64,000 nucleotides of DNA from Halomonas sp. MCCC 1A13316 (lineage in GTDB: Bacteria; Pseudomonadota; Gammaproteobacteria; Pseudomonadales; Halomonadaceae): positions 2,604,001-2,668,000 of the forward strand of contig NZ_CP053382.1 of the NCBI RefSeq assembly GCF_014931605.1. Direction: 5' to 3'. Made by a program: the position numbers and the translations under genes. The notes beneath the pieces were generated by a model. The model had not been told where the DNA came from, made no database searches, and was given only the letters and a program-made list of their open reading frames with translations. Below are positions 28,959 through 37,254 of the stretch, piece after piece. Numbering within the stretch: position 1 is the stretch's first letter; every line of letters starts with the position of its first letter.

Positions 28959-28960
28959 GA

Positions 28961-31336
28961 TCAGGTCTCCAGCGCTTTGTCGGTAAGAGCTTCGAGTGAT
29001 TGCAGTTCGCGTTCGGGCCGGCGCTTTTCTTTCTTGGCACGGCTGAGGCGATGCAGGCCGGTAATATCGAGGATCAGCGCCACGCTGCCATCCCCGAGGA
29101 TGGTCGCGGCCGATACTCCCGGCACCTTGCGGTAGTTCGTTTCCAGGTTCTTGACCACTACCTGCTGCTGACCGACCAGGTCGTCCACCAGCAGGGCATA
29201 GCGACGCCCCTCACCCTGCACGATCACGGCGATGGTTTCGGTGAGCTTGGTCTTGGCGTTGGGTACGTCCAGCGCCTCGTGCACCGCCACGACCGGCAGG
29301 TACTCGTCACGGACCTTGAGCACCACGTCGTCACCGGCCATGGCGTACAGGTCCTCCTTGGCCGGCTGCAGCGACTCGAGTACGGCGGATAGCGGCAGGA
29401 TGAACATCTCGTTGCCGACCTTGATCGACATGCCGTCCAGTATCGCCAGCGTCAGCGGCAGCACGATGCGAATAGTGGTGCCTTCGCCTGGCTGGGACAT
29501 GATCAACACATGCCCGCCCATGCCCTGTATGTTGCGTTTGACCACATCCATACCGACACCGCGACCGGAGACGTCGGTCACTTCCTTGGCGGTAGAGAAG
29601 CCCGGGGCGAAGATGAGCTGCCACACCTCGTCGTCGCTCATGGTGTCGGAAACGGGCAAGCCGTTCTCGCGCGCCTTGGCCAGTAGCCTGTCGCGGTTGA
29701 GACCGGCACCATCGTCAATCACTTCGATGACGATGTTGCCGCCCTGATGTTTGGCCGAAAGTACCAGCTTGCCGGTACGCGGCTTGCCTGCCGCCTCGCG
29801 CACGTCGGGCGGTTCGATGCCATGGTCGAGGCTGTTGCGCACCAGGTGCGTCAGCGGGTCGATGATGCGCTCGGTCAGGCTCTTGTCGAGCTCGGTGGAT
29901 TCGCCTTCGGTGACCAGCTCGATCTCCTTGCCCAGCTTGCCGGCGGTCTCACGCACGACCCGGGGAAAGCGGCTGAAGACGAAATCCATCGGGATCATGC
30001 GGATCGACATTACCGATTCCTGCAGGTCCCGGGCATTACGCTGCAGCAGGCTCATTCCATTGAGCAGCGCGCTGTCGGCGACTCCCTCCATTTCGCTGAC
30101 GGTCTGGTCGAGCATCGACTGGGTGATAATCAGTTCGCCAACGAGGTTGATGATCTGGTCGACCTTGTCGACGGAAACACGAATGGAAGAACTCTCGGGC
30201 CCTTTTGCCTTGGCCTTGCCGCGGGCAGGCTTCGAAGCGTCATCGTTTGTCGCTTTCGGGGTCGGCCGACTTACTGGTTTATCGGCAGGCTTGGGAGTGT
30301 CAGTCGCCTTGACGGCATCCACCGATGCCGGCGTTGCGGCTGTTTTCTCCGCACTTGCCGCTTCACTGGCGGCACCGGCGGGGCTGATGTGCAGCTGTTC
30401 GGCATCGATGATGAAGCCCATCACCGCCTCGATATCGTCATTGCTGACAGAGGAAGCCAGGACGACCTCGTAGCAGGCTTCGTCACCCTGCTGTGAAACC
30501 ACCTCGCCCAGTTGGCCCAGTTCCTCGACGAGAAGCTGGCGATCCTTCTCTCCCACATTCAAGAGTGTGACGACTCGCTCCCCTTCACCGGCGACGAGAG
30601 GCGTGTCGGCTGTCTCCTCGGACTGGCCGGAGGCGGCAGGTCTGATCTGAAACTGATCGCCATCGATGATGAAGCACATCACGGCTTCGATATCGTCATC
30701 GCTATCGCTGGAGACGAGCACGACTTCGTAGCGCTGCTCGTCGCCCTGGTGTGAGACCACTTCTCCCAACTGCCCCAGTTCCTCCACCAGCAACTGGCGA
30801 TCTTTCTCGCCCACGTTCAGCAGCGTCACGATACGCTGCTCGCCATCGGCAGGCTTAGCCTCTTCAGGCTGTTTGTCCGGGGCGGCCTCGGCGACTGGCT
30901 CGGCCTTCGGTGGCGGTGTCGCTGAGGCACCGCCATCCAGATCCTGACCGATTTCCTCCAGCGCCAGCCGCTGCAACGTCTCGCAGATACGCTCGAAGGC
31001 CTCTTGATCGGGCTCGTCGCTATTGCGGTAGGCATTTAGCTGATCACTGAGCATGTCCTTGGTTTCCAGAAAGATATCGACGATATCCCGGCGCAGCTTG
31101 AGCTCGCCCTTGCGGGTATGGTCGAGCAGGTTTTCGAACAGGTGAGTGGTTCTCTGAAGCACGTCGAAACCGAACGTGCCGGCACCGCCCTTGATCGAAT
31201 GGGCCGCACGAAAGATGGCATTGAGCTGTTCGGTATCCGGCTCGTCCACGTCGAGCTCAAGCAGGTAGCGCTCCATGTCGGCCAGCAGCTCTTCGGCTTC
31301 CTCGAAGAAAGTGTCATAGAAATCCGTGATATCCAT
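28961..31336 (-). CDS. cheA: chemotaxis histidine kinase CheA with duplicated P2 domain
   Basis: CheA phosphorylates CheY and CheB in response to receptors. The 791-residue protein has P1 with the phospho-His ([14 protein letters not shown], His 46), a linker, two consecutive P2 domains (about 167-234 and 253-320), a Pro/Ala/Lys linker, P3 dimerisation (about 385-450), P4 ATPase ([28 protein letters not shown]) and P5 CheW-like. Enteric CheA is about 654 residues with one P2; the extra copy and longer linkers explain the size. P2 docks CheY and CheB. I chose ATG 31336, which matches the enteric MDISDFY start; a GTG lies three codons upstream. Confidence 0.96.
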   Translation of the reverse strand: MDITDFYDTFFEEAEELLADMERYLLELDVDEPDTEQLNAIFRAAHSIKGGAGTFGFDVLQRTTHLFENLLDHTRKGELKLRRDIVDIFLETKDMLSDQLNAYRNSDEPDQEAFERICETLQRLALEEIGQDLDGGASATPPPKAEPVAEAAPDKQPEEAKPADGEQRIVTLLNVGEKDRQLLVEELGQLGEVVSHQGDEQRYEVVLVSSDSDDDIEAVMCFIIDGDQFQIRPAASGQSEETADTPLVAGEGERVVTLLNVGEKDRQLLVEELGQLGEVVSQQGDEACYEVVLASSVSNDDIEAVMGFIIDAEQLHISPAGAASEAASAEKTAATPASVDAVKATDTPKPADKPVSRPTPKATNDDASKPARGKAKAKGPESSSIRVSVDKVDQIINLVGELIITQSMLDQTVSEMEGVADSALLNGMSLLQRNARDLQESVMSIRMIPMDFVFSRFPRVVRETAGKLGKEIELVTEGESTELDKSLTERIIDPLTHLVRNSLDHGIEPPDVREAAGKPRTGKLVLSAKHQGGNIVIEVIDDGAGLNRDRLLAKARENGLPVSDTMSDDEVWQLIFAPGFSTAKEVTDVSGRGVGMDVVKRNIQGMGGHVLIMSQPGEGTTIRIVLPLTLAILDGMSIKVGNEMFILPLSAVLESLQPAKEDLYAMAGDDVVLKVRDEYLPVVAVHEALDVPNAKTKLTETIAVIVQGEGRRYALLVDDLVGQQQVVVKNLETNYRKVPGVSAATILGDGSVALILDITGLHRLSRAKKEKRRPERELQSLEALTDKALET
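30377..30580. repeat. CheA P2 domain, second copy
   Basis: Encodes 68 residues from [20 protein letters not shown] to HISPA. By eye it is identical to the first copy at 54 of 68 residues. It has the P2 signature [15 protein letters not shown], like DDITAVLCFVIEADQ in enteric CheA. Confidence 0.88.
30635..30838. repeat. CheA P2 domain, first copy
   Basis: Encodes 68 residues from [20 protein letters not shown] to QIRPA, 86 residues before the second copy. The spacer between copies is about 18 residues of acidic linker. Confidence 0.88.
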
Positions 31337-31391
31337 GCGCTTCACCCACCTGATGTAAAATTGGTTTTGTCCAACGCCTTACTCTCGCTTC

Positions 31392-32339
31392 CTACTCGGG
31401 ATTGAGAGCACGACGCAGGCCTTCAGTGAACTGTTGTACGGGAACCTGATCGGCTTCGCTGTCAGAGCGGGTGCTCATCGGGCTCGGCACGCCGGGGCCG
31501 TTCAGAATGTTCGGACGGCGAATATACTCCGCAACCTCCGGCAACAGCACCAGCAGCTCGATTCGACGGTTATCCGCATCGAACGGATCGGTATCGGGTA
31601 GCAGCACACGGTCGGCGAAGCCTGATACCCGCAGCAGCTTGTCCGAGTCGAGCCCACCGGCCACCAGCTCTCGGCGAGAGGCATTGGCTCGACCGTTTGA
31701 CAGCTCCCAGTTGCTGTAGCCTCGATACCCACCCGCGTAGGGGCGACTATCGGTGTGACCGCCGATGCTCAGGTCATTGGGCAGATCGTTGAGCAGCGGT
31801 GCGATAGTCCGTAACAGGTTGCGCATGTAGGGTTCGACGCGGTCGCTGCCGATGGCAAACATCGGCCGCTGCTCGGTATCGAGCAACTGGATACGCAACC
31901 CTTCGGGCGTCAGGTCGAAGCGCATCTGCTGGCGCAGTTCACGCAGCTCGGGGTCGGCTTCGATCACCGTCTCTATGCGCCGCTGCAGGTCCATGAAGAA
32001 GCGCCGCTGTTGCTCGCTTGGGCGCGAAAACTCCCGAGTATCGATTCTGGCCCGCTCTCCTTCACTGTGGGCCGGATCGGGGCCGCCACCGGGAATGACC
32101 TTGGTGCTGCCGGCACGATCCCCGCCGGTGACCGCACTGACGAGCGGCGTACTGAAGTAATCGGAGACGCCCTCACGCTGCTCCGGGCTTGCCACAGAGA
32201 GAATCCACATGACCAGAAACAGCGCCATCAACGCCGTCATGAAGTCGGCCAGGGCGATCTTCCAGCTGCCACCATGGTGAGCGTGGACTACTTTCTTGCG
32301 CCGAATGATGATCGGGCGCTTGTCGCCACCCGCACTCAT
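31392..32339 (-). CDS. motB: flagellar stator protein MotB
   Basis: A 315-residue stator anchor. The N-terminus (RRKKVVHAHHGGSWKIALADFMTALMALFLVMWIL) carries the single membrane helix with the ion-binding Asp, and the C-terminal OmpA-like domain (IGGHTDSRPY, NWELSNGRANASRREL, NRRIELLVLL) binds peptidoglycan. It closely follows the enteric MotB pattern and length. The ATG overlaps the motA stop by 4 bases. cheA follows 55 bases later, giving the enteric order motA-motB-cheA-cheW. Confidence 0.96.
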   Translation of the reverse strand: MSAGGDKRPIIIRRKKVVHAHHGGSWKIALADFMTALMALFLVMWILSVASPEQREGVSDYFSTPLVSAVTGGDRAGSTKVIPGGGPDPAHSEGERARIDTREFSRPSEQQRRFFMDLQRRIETVIEADPELRELRQQMRFDLTPEGLRIQLLDTEQRPMFAIGSDRVEPYMRNLLRTIAPLLNDLPNDLSIGGHTDSRPYAGGYRGYSNWELSNGRANASRRELVAGGLDSDKLLRVSGFADRVLLPDTDPFDADNRRIELLVLLPEVAEYIRRPNILNGPGVPSPMSTRSDSEADQVPVQQFTEGLRRALNPE

Positions 32340-33208
32340 TCTGCTGCCGCACCCGACTTGGCGTTACGTACGTACTCCTCGAGTTCGGTGAACCCAGGAC
32401 GCTCAGCGGTATGCAGCGCCTTGCGGCCGAACTCGACCGCCAACTGCGGCGCGTAGCCGTGCAGACTGGCCAATAGAGTGATGCGGATGCACTGGAGCAT
32501 TTTCTCCGCCTCCTTGACCTGGCGTTCAATGCTGCTCGCCACCGGATTGATGAAGCCATAGCCCATCAAGATGCCGAGGAAAGTACCGACCAGGGCGTGG
32601 GCGATCATCTGCCCCATCTCCTCGGGGCCCGCATCGGCGTATGTCAGCGCCTTCACCACCCCCATGACTGCCGCGACGATGCCGAATGCCGGCATGGCAT
32701 CGCCCACTTTGGCAATGGCATCCACTGGAATATGTGCTTCCTGCTCGAAGGTCTCGATCTCGTGGAGCATCAATTCATCGATCTCCATCGGATCCATGCC
32801 GCCGGCCACCATCAGGCGCAGGTAGTCGGTCATGAAATTCATGATCATCGGGTCGGCCAGCACCGTGGGGTGCTCCTGAAACAGAGCGCTTTCCTGGGGG
32901 GTGTCGATATCGCGCTCGATGCCGAGCATGCCTTCGCGACGCACCTTGGTCAGCAGCTTGAACTGTACCGCCAGCAGCTCCATGTACATCTGCTTGTTGT
33001 ACTTCTTGGTACGTCGCAGCTTGGGAATGATCTTGAACGTCGCCTTGATCGCCTTGCCGTTATTGGCGGCAATGAAGGCCCCTACCCCAGCCCCACCGAT
33101 GATCAGCAGCTCGGTCGGCTGATAGAGTGGTCCGAGATAGCCCCCGGCCAGCACATAGCCGCCGAAGACGCACATTAAGACTACGAAGTACCCTAGTAGA
33201 ATCAGCAC
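32336..33208 (-). CDS. motA: flagellar stator protein MotA
   Basis: A 290-residue membrane stator subunit. The start MLILLGYFVVLMCVFGGYVLAG matches enteric MotA and begins at a GTG (33208). The later membrane pair is FGIVAAVMGVVKAL and MIAHALVGTFLGILMGYGFI. Charged cytoplasmic loop residues that contact FliG lie around 85-100. A FliA promoter with TCAA as its -35 element lies at 33251-33277. It is the first gene of the motAB-cheAW operon. Confidence 0.96.
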   Translation of the reverse strand: MLILLGYFVVLMCVFGGYVLAGGYLGPLYQPTELLIIGGAGVGAFIAANNGKAIKATFKIIPKLRRTKKYNKQMYMELLAVQFKLLTKVRREGMLGIERDIDTPQESALFQEHPTVLADPMIMNFMTDYLRLMVAGGMDPMEIDELMLHEIETFEQEAHIPVDAIAKVGDAMPAFGIVAAVMGVVKALTYADAGPEEMGQMIAHALVGTFLGILMGYGFINPVASSIERQVKEAEKMLQCIRITLLASLHGYAPQLAVEFGRKALHTAERPGFTELEEYVRNAKSGAAAE

Positions 33209-33250
33209 AACCGATACCCTTTAATGGATGTAAGCCATCGTTATCACTAC

Positions 33251-33277
33251 TTATCGGCCAAGCGTTGCCACACTTGA
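33251..33277 (-). promoter_or_regulatory. FliA (sigma-28) promoter for motAB-cheAW
   Basis: On the minus strand TCAA, 15 bases, then a perfect GCCGATAA. It lies about 45 bases upstream of the motA GTG. Confidence 0.82.
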
Positions 33278-33339
33278 GGCCTGGCAGCCAAAAAGAGAAC
33301 GCCAGCTCGCTCACCTGCCCACTCGGCGCCTCCTTACAG

Positions 33340-33370
33340 CAAGACGCCGCCCGAAGGCGGCGTCTTGTTA
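33340..33370. terminator. flhDC terminator
   Basis: A perfect 12-bp stem (CAAGACGCCGCC with GGCGGCGTCTTG) around a CGAA/TTCG tetraloop, about 35 bases after the flhC stop. The following T-run is poor, but the hairpin is strong and separates flhDC from the motA promoter. Confidence 0.7.
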
Positions 33371-33399
33371 CGCAGGCATGTGATGAGGCGTCAGCAGCG

Positions 33400-33975
33400 T
33401 CAACCGACTCGCTTGAGCGAAACCTCACGGCTAACGGCTTCCTCCGCCTCACGATCGCGGCGCTTGCGGGTCTTGCCGGCACGCGAGGGCGGCATGCAGA
33501 TACCGCAGACGTAGTCCTGATCCGGCGTGTGCGCATGGGCGACGAAATGGCCACTGCAACTGTTGCAGGTAGACAGCTGCAGCAGATCGCTCTCGAAGAA
33601 CCTGACCAGGGTCCAGGCGCGTGTCAGCCCCAGCACCGGCTCGGCCTGATCGATGCTGACCTGCTCGCTGTAGAGCCGGTAGGCCGTGACGAAGGCCTGC
33701 ATACGCTCGCACTTCTGCTCTTCGATCAGGCTGCGATAGACGTTATAGAACAGCGAGGCATGTACGTTCGGTAGCCAGGTAATGAACCAGTCGGTGGAAA
33801 AGGGCAGCATGCCCTTGGGCGGTGACATTCCCCGCACTTCCTTGAACAGACGGATCAGACGGGCACGGCTCAGGTCGGTCTCGGTTTCCAGCACCTGAAG
33901 GCGAGCGCCCAGCTCGATCAGCTCAATGGCAAGCTGGACCTGCTGCATTTCCTCGACAAGGCTTTTCTGGGACAT
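33400..33975 (-). CDS. flhC: flagellar master regulator subunit FlhC
   Basis: FlhC binds DNA with FlhD in the FlhD4C2 complex and activates class 2 flagellar genes. The 191-residue protein has the four zinc ligands Cys137, Cys140, Cys157 and Cys160 (TCNSC and VCGIC), the same numbering as the enteric protein, and the [15 protein letters not shown] stretch typical of the family. It starts 3 bases after the flhD stop. Confidence 0.96.
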   Translation of the reverse strand: MSQKSLVEEMQQVQLAIELIELGARLQVLETETDLSRARLIRLFKEVRGMSPPKGMLPFSTDWFITWLPNVHASLFYNVYRSLIEEQKCERMQAFVTAYRLYSEQVSIDQAEPVLGLTRAWTLVRFFESDLLQLSTCNSCSGHFVAHAHTPDQDYVCGICMPPSRAGKTRKRRDREAEEAVSREVSLKRVG

Positions 33976-33978
33976 CGC

Positions 33979-34305
33979 TCACGCCCCCCGTGACATGGAT
34001 ACGGTTCCACGGCCCGCCATCAGCAACGAGGCGTGGAACTGCGACAATCCATTGTCACGGGGGTTATCGACCACTTGACGCAACTGCTCGGCGCCCTCGA
34101 AGCCGAAGTGACAGAGCAGCTGATTGGTGCGCGCCAGACGGGTCAGCTGGACAGCACCAAGAGACACGAGCAGATCGGCGGTTTCGTCATCGATCTTGAG
34201 ACGGAACATCGCCGCCGCGCGGTCGTCATTGAGCAGACGCTGGGCCAGCAGCAGATAGGCAAGGTTCAGCTCCTGGATCTCATCCAGGTGATTCGCGTTT
34301 GTCAT
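33979..34305 (-). CDS. flhD: flagellar master regulator subunit FlhD
   Basis: A 108-residue, mostly helical partner of FlhC. The N-terminus (HLDEIQELNLAYLLLAQRLLNDDRAAAMFRLKIDDETADLL) closely follows enteric FlhD. It is the first gene of flhDC and would sit at the top of the flagellar cascade. A 342-base AT-richer region precedes it. Confidence 0.95.
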   Translation of the reverse strand: MTNANHLDEIQELNLAYLLLAQRLLNDDRAAAMFRLKIDDETADLLVSLGAVQLTRLARTNQLLCHFGFEGAEQLRQVVDNPRDNGLSQFHASLLMAGRGTVSMSRGA

Positions 34306-34562
34306 TTCAGTTTCCCTGCACGCTATTGATTTGCGTGTCCTTTGTTTTTTGTAATGCGCTTATTCAGGACTACGGCCTAGAGATACGTCGTGTTACGCAA
34401 CGAGGTCACCAGGCAGCACCTGATTAAGGACATATCTCACACACATGCATTGTGACCACTGTTTTGATACCTGCCAACCTTTCTAAACGCAAGGAGCTTT
34501 CAGACCAAAGGCTGAGGAAGCTAAGCCTTTCGGACTAAATTGTTAACGTCTTGTACGCGAAC
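34306..34562 (-). promoter_or_regulatory. flhDC upstream control region
   Basis: About 260 bases with no gene, AT-richer than its neighbours. It contains an interrupted palindrome TCACA-N9-TGTGA at 34437-34455 and a hairpin AAAGGCT/AGCCTTT at 34507-34530. Enteric flhDC promoters are long and bind many regulators. I could not fix a promoter or name a regulator here. Confidence 0.5.
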
Positions 34563-34588
34563 ATAAAAAAAGACACAGATGTGTCTTG
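34563..34588 (-). terminator. rho-independent terminator of the fliS-fliT-fliK-flhB-like operon
   Basis: On the minus strand AAGACAC and GTGTCTT form a stem with a 4-base loop, followed directly by a run of seven T. It lies about 60 bases after the short flhB-like gene. This is the clearest terminator in the window. Confidence 0.85.
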
Positions 34589-34647
34589 ACATAAACAAGA
34601 AAGTGCGCAATGCGTTACAATTTTTTACAAAGTAAACTTCTGCTCAT

Positions 34648-34929
34648 TCAACGGAGCTCTTGCGCTTCGGCAATTTCATACACCCATACGAGCAATTCAG
34701 CGATCACTTGATACAGCATCGGCGGGATCCGCTCATCCAGATCCAACCCCATCAGCAACGATACCAGCTCGGGCGCATCGTGAACGTAGATTCCCTGTCG
34801 CGTGGCCTCGGCCAGAATCCGCTCGGCCATGTCTCCATACCCTTTGGCCAGCACCCGCGGGGCATCGTCGCCGTCGCGATAGGCCAGCGCCACCGCCTGT
34901 CGGCGTCGCTCAGGCTTCGACTCCATCAT
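34648..34929 (-). CDS. short FlhB C-terminal-domain homologue
   Basis: A 93-residue protein matching only the cytoplasmic domain of FlhB/YscU proteins: AVALAYRDGDDAPRVLAKGYGDMAERILAEATRQGIYVHDAPELVSLLMGLDLDERIPPMLYQVIAELLVWVY. It starts where cleaved FlhB would continue after NPTH but has RRRQ there, so it does not need cleavage. Such short proteins (FlhX/FlhB2 type) can partly stand in for the FlhB C-terminal domain in export switching. It overlaps the end of fliK by 20 bases and has AAAGGGGG upstream. Coupling to fliK, the other partner in the switch, fits. Confidence 0.82.
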   Translation of the reverse strand: MMESKPERRRQAVALAYRDGDDAPRVLAKGYGDMAERILAEATRQGIYVHDAPELVSLLMGLDLDERIPPMLYQVIAELLVWVYEIAEAQELR

Positions 34930-36256
34930 CAGTTCCCCCTTTCTCCCTGTCCCAAGGGCGTGCATCGACCAGCACCGACGCCAACCCAGCATCCCGGAGT
35001 CGTTGTTCCAGCTGTGGCACTCCCCTTTCCAAGATCTGCAGAGTGGCATCATCCCTGGCCAGCAATTGCAGGCGAATACGCTTTTCCTGCAGCCACATCG
35101 CCACACGAATCTCACCCAGGCTTGGCACCGTTAGCTGGAGTTCGGAATGCCAGGCCTCTTGCTGCGATTCATCTTCCCCCTCTGCCGTGCCTTCATGCTC
35201 GTGTCGAGCCCCGGCCGGCAGTTGGATCATCAGCGCCATGAAGATGCCGGACCAGACATCCCCCTCCCAGCGCAAGACAGGCGTTACCAGCATCTCGAGC
35301 TGATGACGCACCAGCCCCTGAAGGCTCTCATGCACGGGTTCTCCACCAACCGAGCGTGAACGAATCAGCTGCTCGGCTGCCTCGCGACCGGCCAATTCCG
35401 GCCCTTCGGCTCGCGGCGCCCCCGGCTGTACCGCGTCACGCGCCTGGCCAGAAGCGGTCGCCTGGCTCTCGCCTCCAGCCCTCTCACCGCGTGCCGCCGC
35501 GGGATATAGCGACTCGGTGGCAATGTAGGAGTTGGCTGCGGAAGCAGCTTGTCCCTGCAGCGCTTGGCCAGGCAATGCCTGACCCGGCAATGCTTGGCCC
35601 GGCGCAGCTGGCGCGGGCTGAACCTGTCCTGCCGGCAGCATAACCTGCGCACCACTTGTCATCACAGAGCCAGCATTCGGTGCTGCCATGGATGCGCTAG
35701 AAGCTGCAGCAGGAGCGTTGCCCGGCGCTGCCGGCGTAAAGCGCAGCGTACGGAGCATTTGAGGCTCGCCTTCCAGTTGCTGTCGGCTCATCTCGCCGCG
35801 ATACCAGCGCGAGAGATGCGACTCGTAGAACAGTCCGCTGTCGCGTACCCCGGTTTGCAACCGGGCGGCAAGAGTGGTGGCATTTGGGGGTTCGTCAGCC
35901 CTCATCAGTGGCGAGCCGGTGCTCAACACCGATGGTGGGGCAGGAAAACGTACCAGCAGGTCGGCGATGGTACGCGCCGAGGGGCTGAAATGGGTCTGAG
36001 AGGAAGCGGGAGGCAGTGCTGGGTCGCCGCGCGGCACCAGGCCATCGCCACGCGGGGCTGGAGTGCCCGTGCCAGGCAGCGGCGCCATACCCGGGCGACG
36101 CCCTTCCAGCCGCGAGTCGCTATGTAGTGCCCGCGGCCCCTCGCCCGGGTCGACCGGCCGAACCGGCTCGGTCAGATCACGGGGAGGGGCCGTATCGATA
36201 CGTTTGCCCAGCACCTGGTGGAGCAGTGTATCGAGCAGTGGCGTGATGCCACTCAC
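34910..36256 (-). CDS. fliK: flagellar hook-length control protein FliK-like
   Basis: A 448-residue protein rich in Pro, Ala, Gly and Gln through its first 300 residues. The C-terminal region (about 310-440) resembles the FliK hook domain: LVRHQLEMLVTPVLRWEGDVWSG, then LQLTVPSLGEIRVAMWLQEKRIRLQLLARDD. FliK measures hook length and triggers the FlhB switch. A short repeat of PGQAL units occurs near residues 217-235. The gene order fliT-fliK-flhB-like supports the call; sequence conservation is weak as is usual for FliK. Confidence 0.72.
   Translation of the reverse strand: MSGITPLLDTLLHQVLGKRIDTAPPRDLTEPVRPVDPGEGPRALHSDSRLEGRRPGMAPLPGTGTPAPRGDGLVPRGDPALPPASSQTHFSPSARTIADLLVRFPAPPSVLSTGSPLMRADEPPNATTLAARLQTGVRDSGLFYESHLSRWYRGEMSRQQLEGEPQMLRTLRFTPAAPGNAPAAASSASMAAPNAGSVMTSGAQVMLPAGQVQPAPAAPGQALPGQALPGQALQGQAASAANSYIATESLYPAAARGERAGGESQATASGQARDAVQPGAPRAEGPELAGREAAEQLIRSRSVGGEPVHESLQGLVRHQLEMLVTPVLRWEGDVWSGIFMALMIQLPAGARHEHEGTAEGEDESQQEAWHSELQLTVPSLGEIRVAMWLQEKRIRLQLLARDDATLQILERGVPQLEQRLRDAGLASVLVDARPWDREKGGTDDGVEA
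35546..35605. repeat. tandem PGQAL-coding repeat in fliK
   Basis: About four imperfect 15-base units coding PGQALPGQALPGQALQGQA in the disordered part of FliK. Unit number may vary between strains. Confidence 0.7.
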
Positions 36257-36636
36257 GGCGTCCCCGGGCCAAACTTGTCGGAGGCATCAACCACGGACGC
36301 CGCCTGTTTGCCGTAGCTGCGATGCAAATCGCGCTGCCGCCGGCTGGTATCCATGAGCTGGCCTAGCTCGCTGCGCCGCGCCATCAATTGTTCACGAATC
36401 TCCAGGTCATCGGCAAGAATGGCTTCCAGAAGCGCAGCCTTGCACTGCTTGCCGTCATCGTCGAGCACGGCCTCCTTGTCGAGCTGCCTGAGATGGTCGG
36501 CAAGCTGCAGGTAGCCGGACTGTCGTTCGATGAGCGCATCCCACTCACCGGCCCGAGCCAGTTCTAGCATGACAGAAACCTGCTGCCTGAGCCGGGTGTA
36601 GCCGTCAAGAACGGCTCGAGTGGGGGACATAGCCAT
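36253..36636 (-). CDS. fliT: FliT-like flagellar chaperone
   Basis: A 127-residue, fully helical protein. Position directly after fliS, size and helical pattern fit FliT, the FliD chaperone that in enterics also binds FlhC. Sequence motifs are weak, so the name rests mainly on context. I chose ATG 36636, which overlaps the end of fliS by a base or two (TGATATG) and has AAGGC upstream. Its stop overlaps the fliK start by 4 bases. Confidence 0.72.
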   Translation of the reverse strand: MAMSPTRAVLDGYTRLRQQVSVMLELARAGEWDALIERQSGYLQLADHLRQLDKEAVLDDDGKQCKAALLEAILADDLEIREQLMARRSELGQLMDTSRRQRDLHRSYGKQAASVVDASDKFGPGTP

Positions 36637-36637
36637 A

Positions 36638-37057
36638 TCAGCCTTGCACTCCCGCACCGCCTATTTCTCGCCACGCCGAGGCGATGTCGTCCAGCAGTTT
36701 CTCGGCCTGATCGAGGCTCTCCTGGTCGTTGTGCAGGTTGGCAACCAGCAGCAACCGACTGACATAGTCATACAACGAACCCAGCCGCTCGGCGATTTCG
36801 CCGCCCTTCTCGGTATCCAGGGCCGCCAGCAGCCCATTGTTGACGATATCGAGCGCCTTGGAGATAGACTTTCCCTTCTCCGCGATATTCCCCGCCTGCA
36901 TATGGATGCGTGCCGCGCGAATGGCCCCCTGTGCCCCGTCGAACAGCATCACGATCAGCTGGTGCGGCGTGGCCGACATTACACCGCTCTCCACGCCAAC
37001 ACGCGCATAGGCTCCGGCACCACGGCCGTAAGCGCCTGCTCCTCGCATGGTACTCAT
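36638..37057 (-). CDS. fliS: flagellin export chaperone FliS
   Basis: FliS binds the flagellin C-terminus and prevents early polymerisation. The 139-residue protein has the family core AYARVGVESGVMSATPHQLIVMLFDGAQGAIRAARIHM and LYDYVSRLLLVANLHND. The N-terminus has a short Gly/Ala/Tyr-rich stretch before the core. I chose ATG 37057 for the GGAG six bases upstream. A FliA promoter lies at 37185-37211. Its client FliC is at 60041-61135, far from it. Confidence 0.94.
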   Translation of the reverse strand: MSTMRGAGAYGRGAGAYARVGVESGVMSATPHQLIVMLFDGAQGAIRAARIHMQAGNIAEKGKSISKALDIVNNGLLAALDTEKGGEIAERLGSLYDYVSRLLLVANLHNDQESLDQAEKLLDDIASAWREIGGAGVQG

Positions 37058-37184
37058 GAATCGTTCTCCGAAATATCGTGGCTGCAAAAAGGTCACGATT
37101 TCTACATGGCAGTTTACGGATAGTTTGGCAGACTTCGCGCCAATGCTTCCCGTGAAAAGCCCGTGACCATGGGGTTATTTCGTA

Positions 37185-37211
37185 CTATCGGCCCAGAGTG
37201 CACCAACTTTA
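37185..37211 (-). promoter_or_regulatory. FliA (sigma-28) promoter for fliS-fliT-fliK
   Basis: On the minus strand TAAA, 15 bases, GCCGATAG. It lies about 130 bases upstream of the fliS start, in the gap after the PilZ/HD-GYP gene. FliK is usually expressed earlier than FliA genes, so another promoter may also exist. Confidence 0.78.
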
Positions 37212-37254
37212 GATGCGCGAAATCCATATCGCCGGCCCATGCTCCAACCCTCTC

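Noticed and set aside
34437..34455. Possible CRP site upstream of flhD
   Set aside because: The arms are TCACA...TGTGA with 9 bases between, the reverse order and wrong spacing for TGTGA-N6-TCACA.
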